From: Toxoplasma gondii ME49
Lineage: Eukaryota; Apicomplexa; Conoidasida; Eucoccidiorida; Sarcocystidae
Assembly (NCBI RefSeq): GCF_000006565.2
Contig: NC_031480.1
Coordinates: forward strand, 6,379,170 to 6,443,169
Length of the DNA: 64,000 nt
Reading direction: 5' to 3'
A program made the position numbers and the translations under genes. The notes under the pieces are model-generated. The model was not told the DNA's origin, searched no databases, and saw nothing but the letters and a program-made list of their open reading frames with translations. Below are positions 25,083 to 38,100 of the stretch, one piece after another (position 1 is the first letter of the stretch; each line of letters starts with the position of its first letter).

Positions 25083-27401
25083 TGCGACTACCGAAAAGAG
25101 CGGGGAAAGCGGTGCGCAAAACTGCGGAGAACTCTTTGACGAAGCGTAAAAGGGATACGCAGAGAGAAGCGAGAAAAAAGGAACTACCACCTGGGAATCG
25201 CAGTGCTCCGGAATCGCTGCTGTGCCGGGAAAAGCAGCCGGGTGTTCCCAGCAACTGCAGTCGCCAGGTGTACATTTACGAGGGAAACCTGGCTTGGGTG
25301 AATGAACAGGAGCAGCGAAACAGGAGGAAATGTCGATGCTAAAGGGTTAGAAGGCCGAGGAAGCCTCAAAGAAAGACAAGAGTCATGGCAAATTTCACCA
25401 GCGTACACTGATCATTTTTTACCGTCTGCATGTACACACAGAAGGGGAGATGGTGGATGGAGGGTGGGGTCTTGTCGTCTGGCGTCAGACATGCCGTCGG
25501 GGTGGGTAGTCTTCTGGAGCGCAGCCATGGCTTGCAACGGATAAGAATGCTTTTTGTGAAAGCGTACGGGTTTCGTTTTACGCTTACCAACTTGCATATC
25601 GCCATAGCGTTGGAAGACAGTCTCTTAGTCCTCGTCTATCCCGGACTTAAAGTCCAGCAATACACAACGGGAGAAATTTCTCGGCAATGCGCTCGCAAAG
25701 ATTTGCGCGCTAGCCGCATCACCACATGCAAGAAAAGCACCGTAGAAAGCGATTGCACACAGCGCATCAAAGAAATTCACTAGCTTACCGCGTACATCTG
25801 CACAAGAAAAAGCCGCTACGGGGACCGTCTGGATAGTGAGGCATCAAAGAGTCACCCCGACTGCGGCGCCTTCCTGTGAAAGTGTCGTGTGCATGCCGGG
25901 ATGTGACAATTTCAGCCGCCCTATCGCTTCTGCAGCTGCTTGACATTTTCTGAAGGACGATCGAAGGAATTCGCGTGACTCTTCCAATATCTCTGCACTA
26001 GCAGAGCTGACAAACAGCTGTTGATCGTGGACTGTAGAAAAGGACTCGGTCGTATTTTCCCGGGGTCGCCAGAGTTGACAATTCTGAGCGAAAGAAGCCA
26101 AAAACGAGGGATGTCGCTCTGTCCATTTACTTCTGAAGAAGGACTCTCTGAAACAGTCAAAAGGAAAGTTTTTGAGTTCCGCGAAACCCCTGACGTGTGG
26201 AAAGCGAACAAACCACAAGAGGCGGATAGTCGGAGTCCTGGGAAATGGCTGAGCGGGAAGCGGCTTCGCACGTTTCTCTCGGACAAATCGAATGAGACGA
26301 GAAGGGTGTTTCCATATTCACATGCATCTGTTTCTTCCCTTTTTTCATGTTCATTTGTATAAATCAAAATCGAACCACGTTGTACGAAGTTCGAGTCCTA
26401 ATTATCAACTGCACACAGGCTGACATCTGTGGTCACCGTGCAAACCAGGCGCCCCAACCTGGAAGATCTACGTTTATGGGATCGACTCTGTTTCTGCCGA
26501 CTGTGCGTAGCTTTATTTCACGCACAAACACTTGTTAGCAGACATGACGAATTCAGCCCGTTGGATCGTGGATGCAGCGCTTACTACAACCGTACTGTCA
26601 CACGTTAACAAGCAGTCCACCGTCTCGAATTCGCAGGATGGGTTGACATTTAGTTGCCGTTTTTTTCTGGGGAATAAAAATACGAGTTGGGGTGCTCGGT
26701 TAGCTCTCGGTCAAATCTTTGATTAGCGGGTCAGTCGTTCTTCAGCAAACCGCAACGGAACTTCGTCCGAGCTTTTCACTAAGGAAGCGAGGATGTGACT
26801 GCTTCCAGACCAGATGTATCTTTACAAGAAAGTGACGCATGCCCCTCCATGGTTCTTTCAATGTAGGAAAGAGGCTGCATCTCGGGTGCCGTGTGGCGGT
26901 CGACAGTAATGTTTTGCGCCGGTATTTTTTTTCGGAAATGTGACCATGTACAGCTCTACCCTCATAGCTGTGGCGCAAGACTCCACCAGTGAGGGCGGCA
27001 GGTGAAATTCAGTGCAGGTACAGGTAAGCCATTGAAAAAGTCAAATTCACCAATCAAATGTCGATAAAAGTCTACGGATTTGCGCGCGACCCCAAGGTTA
27101 GCGACCGCGTAAAGGACACTGATGAAGATTAGTATCTGTATGTATATGTGCTTAGGAGGCAACTGACAAGGTTTTACAATTCCTGACCCCCGTTGGCATT
27201 TCGTCTTATCGTCCTATGGACGCCAAGTGGCAGCGCTTTTCCACTGCACGGGATCGGAAATCGAAGTAGAATGAATTCCACATCGTTTCCCATTTTTGTC
27301 TCTCGTCGCCAACTTCTCATTTCATGGAACCACTTTTTGAGTTGCCGGCAGTCACATTTTTGAGACTTGCATGAGAGAGAAGCAATAGGAGATTCCATTT
27401 T
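25083..27401. other. Intergenic region: KNL1 promoter/5' UTR and CFAP43 3' UTR
   Basis: It lies between the KNL1-candidate ATG and the CFAP43 stop, both on the minus strand. Short frames occur but none carries a recognisable domain. The KNL1-candidate start at 25082 (gcaATGG) was preferred to an in-frame candidate further upstream, which would add a hydrophobic stretch not expected in this protein. Confidence 0.55.
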
Positions 27402-30400
27402 TCACACCGCAGATTCAAACATCGGAATCGTTCGCGCCCGAAGTCTGTTTAATTCTTCTCTAAGCTCGTCGATCTCGTCTGTATGGCGCCTGGCTGCGTG
27501 CTGAAGGCGACGCACGTACTGAAGACTGGTTTTTTTATTATTCCCTGAGAAACGCCAAGTTCAAAGGAAACCGAAAGTGTCGGAACCAACATGTCAAGTT
27601 CTGCACAAAACTGCCGCCTTTCGAGATTGACGCCCCCGATTTTTCTCCCGGCAACACTCGACTTACAGTTCCTGCAAAGCAGAAACTTAAGCCCTCGACG
27701 TTCCCTTCACTCTTGTGTGTTTCGATCACCATATGAAACGAAGGTGGATGGAACGGCGAAAAGCAGTTCAAGTGGAAAAACAGACCTTCACTCACACCAA
27801 AACAGGATCTGTCGACAGTCCTCCACCACTGCGTCGTTGGTCATGTTCAGGCCGCAGACAAATTGGAAGAAATCCTCAAGTTTCAAAAGTGCTAACCGTT
27901 GATGTAGATCCTAGAAAAAAGACTGGGATGCACCGTGGAACACATCAATCATTTCCTGCTAGAGAAAGAGTCCACTTTGCGAACCGTTAATGTAGCTTTT
28001 CAAAATCAAGCGCACCTCCCGGACTCTGCTGCGTGTGAGGACAATTACTCGCACACAGGTCATTACGTTTCTTTGTGTGCAGAGAAAACACTTAACTGGA
28101 CTACTAGATCGGTCTGCGTAGTGTGGATTTGCGTACCTGCAATAAGACTACTCGTTCTGAGAAGCAGACCAAGAGGCTTTTCTCGTAACTGCTTTATTTT
28201 TTGACCGTAGGCAACATCCTGCTGGAGATCGCTCGCGAGCTTCTCGAGCGCAGCATTCTCACACGTCTAAAAGTCGAAAGAAACAAGGAGAAATGTGAAT
28301 TCAACAGTGAAGCCACCAAGTTTACTTCACGTAGGCTATGCTCTAAGGGTAATATGCGGATTACTACTATCTCTCGCATTACTCCACGCTTCGCCTTGAT
28401 GTAAGTGTATATAAGTGACTCCTCGCAGTCGTGCTAACAACGAGAGGAATCGACTCTTCAGATTTTAAGGTGCGTGCATCTTTTTTTGCCAGTACGACAG
28501 TTCCCTTTCCAGGTGTCGTGAGATGTGCCTCGTGTACTTTTTGAAAGACACTGTGAAAAACAGTTTTCATTCTTGTATAAATACAATTATAAAATGAAGT
28601 GTTGAACTTCGAGATTTTGCCTTTCAACCAGAAGAAGACTTTCATATCTTCATCTCTCAGTTTTCTGCATCGCAAGGCAGTCCTGTTTCTCTCTTCAGTC
28701 AAGGTTTCTTGAAACTCTCAAATTCGCTTCGTTTCTGTTGCCCCGTCAGATCTTTCAGTCTGAGGCGTATGAACGGCTAGAACTTCATTTCCCGTCACAC
28801 ATTGTACAAAGGGAATTATCGACTTTTCTCTCATGAATAAGTGTCATAGTTCAAGAGGCTATACATGCAGGCTCGATGAAACAACAACAAGTAAAGCCGG
28901 ACTCGGTTGTGCATCACGACATTGGATTTCTAGGAATCGACTAACTGTCTTGGACGTCTCATTAGGCCCTCGAAAACGGTTTAAAACAGAAAACAGATTC
29001 CTCTGTGAACAACACAACTCCCCTTCCCGAGCGTTCTCAAATCGACGAAGTTGTTGACAAAGTGGCGGAGGTTGGAGCGCGACAGCCGCGACGCCTCTCT
29101 ACATTTTATAAGCCGAAAAATGTCATTGGCTTCGTGTAAAAAACACGCGTGAGAAAAAAGAGTGTCTCTGCATCTTGGAGAGCTCTACGTTCTCGAGTTC
29201 TTTGAAACGCGTGACATTGAAGGATTTGCAGTGTCTCTTGTTCTGCCTACCTTCTTCTTTATGTCTTGCCGCAATTCGCGAATTTTCTTGTCCAGGACAT
29301 CGAGCTGAGAGTTTCGTCGAATCTCTCCTTCTTGCTCAGCATTTGTGTGGAGCTGTCCAGAGACTTTTCCGGAGTTTTCCGTCACCGTCGACTCTGCAGG
29401 GACTTTCGGCGTTGCTTCTTTCCCGACGCCCGCTTGCGAACGTCTCTCTTTCTTGTCGGCTGTTAAGGAAACCGGAAATAGCGCGAAGCCACAGAAATAA
29501 TAGTTTTGCGATAAATGACCGAAAGGTATATATGCGTTTATTCGCTCTGCCATGTTTGTACAAATGTACACAAAAATTAGTACTGAAAGAAATTCAGAGG
29601 CTATACACGTTCAGTAACATACTTGAATATACACAGTTGTATATATATACATATATATATCTTTTCGTCTCGAGGTTACAGAAGGTATACACACACGTAT
29701 TTTCCGTTTGGATTGGTGGTGACATAAATATAAGAGATATACAAGTTCAAGCGTATGCATCGAAATACAAATATATACATATATATACGCATATATATAT
29801 ATATATATATATATGATTAGGTTCCTTTCACATTTCTTCAGCATCCCTTTCCCATGCGAATACCACTATTTCAGGTTTAAGCCTTATAATTACAAGGGCA
29901 GATAGGGAGCACTGTGTGTCTGTTTAATAACAACGTTTCGCCCACCATCTGCCGCCAGATATTTCTGGATTTCCTTCGTGACACGGAGCATGTGGACGTC
30001 CTTCGTTTTTTCTTCTAGCTCTCTTGCCTCTGCATCGAGGACTTGTTTCTCCCATTCGACCATGACAATCTTCCTGCGGAACTCCTGCGGGTGATACGAA
30101 AGAGAAAACGGCAAAGACCTCATGGTCCTCGGAAACATGCACGTTAAGCGCCTTTCTATGTAGCGTGGACGACGCGACTCCCTCGAAGAAGAGATTTTTT
30201 CAGATCCCAGTGCCAGTTTTAAATGGAAGAAATCCTTCAAACGGATGACTTCGTCAGTCTCGATTCCGAGTGTGGCTTGTACATGCAGTCAAAAAAAGCA
30301 CAGAAACGCTCCGTCTCCCTGAACCCTCTATGCGCCAACACAAAGCTCGGCAGCCAAAACAGATACACTTGTTAACTTATTTTTATCGTTCTGTATACGC

Positions 30401-30951
30401 ATGAGTAATAGTCTCCAGTAACGTTTGCCGGGATGCCCTGCCACTGATGTCGCAGGAGAGTTAAAGCTGAAACTGTTCCGTCTATTCAGTATTCATCTTC
30501 GTCGGTCTCCTACAGTGTCTCTGAGCGACTTGATTTAGTGAAACCCACAGCGTTAGCTAGTACCTTCTGCCGCAAAAAGGCAGTCACGCAAACTGAGTGA
30601 CCGCGCATGTGCAGAACGAGAAAGCGAGTTCTCTCTGTCTACAAAGATAAGCGAAAAACTCGACATTTATCTTGTCGTGTAACACTGGCACCCGCGTCTG
30701 TTTGTGTGTGCATCGGAGGAGGAAGTAGAAAACATGCTCGTCTCCTTCCTTCCCGTTCCTCCACAGTTCTCCAGAAATCTGCCTTTCCTATGGAACTGTG
30801 GACCAGGAAAAAGACAGACACTATCTCCGTTATCATGCACAACATATGCTCAGTCCAAACCATGTGCACACATGCACGCAAACCATACCTATTCACATAT
30901 ATACATACATGTATATATATATATATATGTATGTGTCTCTATACATTTACA

Positions 30952-30989
<38 letters not shown>

Positions 30990-31563
30990 TATGTGTATAG
31001 ATGTATTGGGGCTTTCTAGAATGTACACAGTTTCGAGCCACAGTGTTGGAAAAGATACTCGGTTTCTGATCGGACCTTGATCATTTCAAGAATGTCGAGT
31101 TTCTGCTTCCCAATCGCCAGAATCGCCTCGTTACACCGTTCAATTGCCTCTTTGTGAACGATGCATGCATCCTCGTACATGTTGACCGGTGCCGGTGAAG
31201 AGACTTCAACGCGTCCCTGCTTGATTTCGATGAGAAGTTTAACGTCCATCTCCATCATCTCCAACTCTCGCCTCGCCTCTGAAATTCTCTCAACGAAAGA
31301 GGCTTCCAGGGATGCTTCCTGCTGCTGTCTCTGCGTGCATGCACATCACAACGAGTGACACACACAGGAGCTCTTTAACGCACGACTCACACTGAGCAGC
31401 CAGTCCATCTAAATTGCCAGAGAGAGAGATACACACATATGCACAGATATTCGTATCTAGTTTTACATACAGACACGCGATGCAAACGAATTGGACGTAT
31501 ATATATTATATATATATATTATATATATATTATATACATACACAGATATATCCACTTTTATCC

Positions 31564-31594
<31 letters not shown>

Positions 31595-34500
31595 CTTTGT
31601 TTCCTTTGAGTTACGCTGCCTCACGCTGTATCGTCTCCTGTCAAAGTTCCCTTGATGCGTAGAACTTCTTTCCCCTCTTTTCAAAGCTTTCGTCTCCAAG
31701 TTTGATACTGTGGACCGTGTGCATAGAGAGCAGGACGCCTGTGGCGGCACTTTGCCGCTTTTGTATTTTTCAAAAAAAAAGAAGTCGAAACGGTACCTGT
31801 TGCAGGCAGCTCAGGTAGCGCCTGCTTTTTTCCAGAGAGGCCGAAATCGCCGAGAGGCGACTTTCCGCCTCACGCTTGTCTTGTCGTGCTTGCAGAACCT
31901 TCCGGAGGAAAGTTTCATCAACTCCTTCGGGAACCTGGCGCGAACGCCAAAAGAGACAGCGAAACAGGCAAACAGGCATGCAGAGGAGTTTCCCCCTCTG
32001 CGAAGAAGTTGGCGAAGGCTTGAGAGAAGCTGTCTCGTCCAACACTGACTCTTTTACGCAGTGATACGAAACTACCACTGACGACGCATGCGTTCAAACG
32101 CCTGTTGCGTCCTTTTGAGCCAGCCGGCAAGTCAGAGTTATTCACTGGGCCTTCATGTAATTCCTCAGAATGCCAAAGTCACTGCAACTTAGAAACGAAA
32201 GTGACACACTGAATTCAGAAAAACCGCAAACGCGGGGGGGGGGGGCCAAGTGCATTTCTAGGTGAATCAAACACTCTCCCATGGTCGAAACTCCCCGCTT
32301 CTCTTCTTGAAAACAGTTCTTGTGCTCAACTGGAAACCAGGACCCTGTGAGCGCTGTCTCTGCTGCTTTCTATTTCAGTCCATCCAGTTTCGATTCTTTG
32401 AGGACCTTGCGTCATGTCTCACCGCAGTGTCCTCTGGAATATCAGGAGACCGTCGCGCTCCTCCACGACAAGATTCGTCTTCCTGTAGGGCGTCGTTTCG
32501 ACGTTCAGAGGAAGAAGACATCGACGTTGACCGACGGTTTTGCGATTGTTTTCGCCTACCGACAACAGGCAAAAGTCGACCAATTATGCAACTCCAGAAA
32601 CATTATTGGTTTAACGCGAGTATTGAAACACTGCTTTCTATGACAAAAAGAAAGGCGCTCGGCCTCTAGCAGTCGTCACGCTGTCGATCAACGATGTTCT
32701 TTGTGCATGGATTCGATAATGCTGGCTTGTGACGCATGCGCGCCATGAGAGTTGCCGAAATGTATATACGCATAATTCGTTCACACATACACCAATTGTG
32801 TACGAGGATAAGGTGACTGCACAGAAATAGATGACGATACACAGATATAAAAATACATTATCTCCCTGCTTGTCGCTTTTGCAGAATTCGATACCTGCAA
32901 AAAAACATCACTTCTCCTTCTCTTCAAATAACTCTCCATATACTGCAGTGACTGATACATCAGCAGGGTCGCAACTCTTTCTCTCTCTAAATATGCATAT
33001 ATGTGTGTAGATAGACGCCTGCATCGAGTTCGCCAAAGGCACATACAGAGTGATATATCTCTTTGCTTTTTCAGCATCAAACCCGTTTCGTTTACTTTTG
33101 TCTAAAGATCGCCATAAGGGCATTGTACGTTTCTGGAGGAAGCTGTGCATGATGTAGACACGCTTTCAGAGAGGCGACGATCTCCTTCTCGGTCTGTTGA
33201 GCATTGCGATGTTGAGTTTCAAGCTGTTCGCATCTCTCTCGAACTTTTGCGACCTCTTCGGTGGTTCTTTTGGTTTGCCGCGAGCAGTCGCTCAGTTCTC
33301 GTAGGAGGTCGTCCAGAGAGTTAGCTCGGTCTATGCTCGAGTTCACCCAAACGCAATGGCGAATGCTGTACAGTTCTTCCTTCGAGATCTCTGTCTCCAC
33401 TTGTCGTCTGCAGCAGCAGTGGAAGAAAATGAAAACGAAACTCGCGGGAGTACGTAAAAAGTGCAGAGGCGCAGTTCGGCCTCGTCGCAGCGGGAACTCA
33501 CCGCGAAAGAGCTTTAAGTAATGACATCTTCTTAACTCTCGACTTGGGTGTGTGGTACATGGTAAGCAGAGTTGGTTGGCTTTGTTTTTTTCAGTAGAGA
33601 AGAAGAGCACAAAGATGATAAGCATCTTCGGATTAAGTAGACAACTTCTTATTTGTTCAAGATGTGAGAACCACTGGAGGGCTGTGGTTCTCACTATTGA
33701 CGCACATGAGCTCAATTATTCGGTAGTGCAGAAATTCTTTATTCTGTTACAATTTGTTTTTTCCCTCGCGAAAAAACAGACGCCTAACTGCTGAGTAAAG
33801 ATTTTATTGACATTCACTTTCAGAATACACCGTCTCCTTGCGGACAGGCAGACGCAGCAGACGAAACTGAATAAACAATGAATTCAATTTCCACCCTTTG
33901 CGCGATTGTTCTTCCTCCCTTGCTGCTGAAAAAAGTGGTATCATTGCATGAGGCTTCTTTCTGCAAGTGTACATACATGAGAGGTATCAACCAAGCATAG
34001 ACAGAGAGACCTGGAAAGATAGCCAGGTTGATAAAAGGAATCTTTATCTCCACTTGCGGTCTCGCCTACCGCTGGTCTTGAAGGCGTTTGAATTTATCCT
34101 GGAACTTCTGCCTCAGGTCTCGGATTTCTTCTCTGAACAGCCGCGAATACATCCGAGTTGCGTTGCATTCACTTGCTTCTCTCTTACAATCCTACCCCCG
34201 CATTATCCACTGCCGTTCCAGACACGATTTTCCTTTTTTCAGCACAAAACGCCGAATGCGGAAGGGAGAAAGCCTTGTGAGAGTATCTGAAGGACGGTGC
34301 AAAGTTTTTCTCTTCAACGTTCACCGATCTTACGCAGACATTTTTTCGAAAAATGGTTCCACCCTGGAGTGTGTGGGACGTCTTCTGCTGGAGGCTCTGA
34401 GCGAACGTCGAAAGTGACGAGAGTTCTACGCAAGACCTTGAAAGGAGAGATCCCGTCACCATCTACTTTCAAGATGAAGGAAAGCAGAGAAACCGACAAA

Positions 34501-35103
34501 GATCTCAAGAAGGTTCCGTTTTCTTCTGATCGGACTATCGTTCAAGAGGACTTCTGATCGTTGGAAGAACGCGCCACTGGGGTCCTCCCCAGTTCGTTCC
34601 TTTCAAGAATGACCTGCGCAGAATTCTCCTCATTCTTGAATCTATCCTACAGCCTACAGAGTCAGCTGTCACCACTGAGGGTGGACTTCTTTAGAGCAAC
34701 GCCTCTGCGACAGATGTGTTCTCTTTCTTTCCAGATTTGTGTAAAAAAAAGGCTCACTTCTTTTTTTTCCGTTCGAAAAAAACGTTTTACTATGTTTCAA
34801 CTCGCTCGACTCGCGTCCCCCTTACTTAACGCGGAGAAGATTTCCCTCCTGCTTCTTCCGGTACGCCTCTTGAAGAGCCGCAAGCTGTGTCGTCTGCCTT
34901 TCGAACTCAGCGACCTTCTTCTTCTGAGTCTCCGTCATGTCTTCTGGCTTAACTTCGTCCATCCACGCCTCTCTGAAACCGAACAAATGCAAAGCAATGA
35001 GACACAAACATATATGAATATGCAAGGAAATACACACACATTCATATAACGCATGCACCAATGAGTCTATATATTCTTGAGCATGTATATTTCTAAAAAC
35101 AAG

Positions 35104-35146
<43 letters not shown>

Positions 35147-38100
35147 ACGTATATGCGGATGCATGAATTGACGTCTCCATTAACGCTTGAACAAGTTCAG
35201 ATGTCAATGCAAATATTTATATATATATATATATATATATATGCAACTATATGTGCAACCGCATGCATGCATGACCCTGTTCATGCTGGAGGATATATGT
35301 ATATGCATATATATGCGTATATGTACATATGTACCTATATGTACATGTCTGCATGAAAAGGTTCCTGCGCCTTGATGCCAGTGTCGTAAACTGCATGCAG
35401 CCGTTTTGTGCGTGTTGACAAGTGCCTACTTTTCAAGTTTTATTTCTAAAACATTCATGTCCTTTTTGCTGTTTAATTGACCATCCATCATCTGTTGAAG
35501 AGCACGGGCTGACGCCTCATCGATGCACGCATTTGAATCTTCTTCTTTTCCTTCCTCGTTGTTTTCTCCAGATGACAACCAGGAAGGCACAAAACCTAAT
35601 TCAGAAAGAACATCCTCCTCCGTAACCTGCAGAGCGACAGCGAAACGAGAGTCGCTCGAATTTATATATATATATTTATGTATGTTTGCTTTGTGTAGGG
35701 TTGTCATATCTGCGCACATGGGGAATGTAGTTATCACCAGTATAAGAGATAAATTCTTGAAGATCAGGCGGACTATGTGCAGCGCCTTTTACGGTCCCGC
35801 CGGTCGATTTAACAGCGAAGAGTGACTGCTGAGCTTTTGGTTGTTTGTTGCCCTTATTTCACCCGCTGTTCTCCTTTTTCCACAATGGCACAACTGCATC
35901 ATGCATATATCTATATATATATACATACATATATAACCATCCATGCAGATGTAATCACATATTGATCTTATATATATATATATATATATTTATACGTGCA
36001 TAGACATATATATATGTATATGCATTTTATGGATGTACATATACATATATGTATATATATATATATATATTGTTACGCGCATATCTCCTGATATAGGCAG
36101 ATTTATGTGTATTGATACGTCGAGCATAATAGATGTATATATGTACAGATGTATCGATATGGGTATGTGTGTATTGGTGCATATATAAATACATAGATAA
36201 ATCTATATGTACAGAAGCAAGCTGTGTCTACACATCACTGCTACAGTCAATGGGACTTCGTTTCCCTTTTGCTCTTCTCTCTGTGTATAGGTCTTGCAGG
36301 TCTCTCTTCTTCGAATTCCTGATTTACCTTGAGGAGAGCCTCTGGATCTTCGCATGCAGGAGACGTGTATGCGGCGACTTTCTGTGCGCACTTTAATTCT
36401 GCCGCAATGGCAGAAGCGAGCTTCGCTCTTTGGTTGATCTGCTCAACAGTTCGTTTCTTGTCCATCGCGACTGCGTCGAACATCTGGTTGAAGGCGTCGC
36501 GCAGCTGTACAGAGAATGCGTCGCGCAACTGGACAGAGCGTCGAACCTGGAAGGAGGAGAACTTCTGACGCTTCCGAAAACAAGCCGATACTTTTCTCCT
36601 CGGTTTTCCACCGTCAGCCTGCCCTCCCAGGTTTGCCCGCCTTTGCCTGTCGACTGCGTCTGAACGCGTTTTACCGGCTGCCGACAGAGATGTTTGGAGG
36701 AAAGGAACCTTTTCAGCGAGTCCTTTGGAGAACAGCCTGTACCCGATGTCTTCAAACGTTTCGCTCGAAGCGTTCGAAAGACGGAGTCTCCAAATTTCAA
36801 GAAGCCAGCTCGAAAAGAGACGGCAAAAGCGATAAACAACCGCTGCCGAAGAAGTTCTGGAGAGTGAGGTGTCTCCGCATCCTGGCGGAGTTGTTGTGCG
36901 GGAATGCACCACAAACTTTTCAGATAAAGTCCTGTCTGATTTACTTCGTTTACAAGTCAGCGCTCCGTCGATCGCATGCACGTGAGCTTAAACGAGAAAG
37001 TGGAGCACCTGCTGTGGCAGAGCCTGTCACAATCTGAACGGAACCGCATCATTCCTCGTTGCTGCTCTCTTCTCCAGACTCAGCTATCCCTCTCGATGTC
37101 AATAACTGAGGCTATTCATTATCTGTGACGCGCGAGAGAGACATGCTACGACTTCGCGCATCGACTGCGAAACAAAGAGCTACATATGTCTCCATTTGTT
37201 CCAATTATTGTCGGAGGCGTGATATATATATATATAAAACGTATGTACACATATACATAAATATATATATATATATATATATTGTTTTTTTTCTTACTGC
37301 AGAAGCTACTTGGTTTAAGAGACAGCTCTGCAAGCGACGCCTGGACATAGAAAGAACCTGTAGAGGGGGGTAGAGCAAAGATCTCAATTCTTTCACATGC
37401 TGAAAACGAGGATCATCTTCTGAAAAAAGACCGCCTGTCTGTTCGAGAGCTCCTTCGGTCGCAGTCGTCGCTCCGCTTGCAGAATAGGGCGCCTCTGTTC
37501 GGAAGCGGAACAAACAAAGAAACGCAACTGTGCCTCAACAGATCGGAAAGGAGGGCACCAATAAGGAAGACACAGTTTTATTCAACGAGTACGTGTACAC
37601 TAATCTATCGATTCATTCATGGATCTACTCCCTATCCGTCGCCGGCCTTTGTCTTCCTTCCTCCGTAACCCCCTCCCTCTCTACATCCGTCCCCGGACAT
37701 GTATAAATATGCATATAATTATGCATATATGCATATATATGCACTCCATATCCCTATTTGCATATATGTCTATATATATATATTCCCTATATGAATAGAA
37801 AGATATTCATATACATACATGCTTGTATATACACATATAGATCATTCATACAAACATATATATGTATATATATATATGTGGATGGATCTGTTGCCAAAAT
37901 TGGTATCGCTGCAGGGAGTGAAGAAGCGTGAGTGGCTCCCTTTTGATGGAAGACGCGACATGTTCCGTTTCGCTTGGACGCGACCTTCTGAGTAGTCGTT
38001 TCTTTTGAGTAAGAGCATGCATGAACCTCTGACGAAGGCGACTTCTTTGCGGAAAATTTTTCTGGAACAGTGGCCGCGCAATCGTGCGTTGCAGCGGAAA

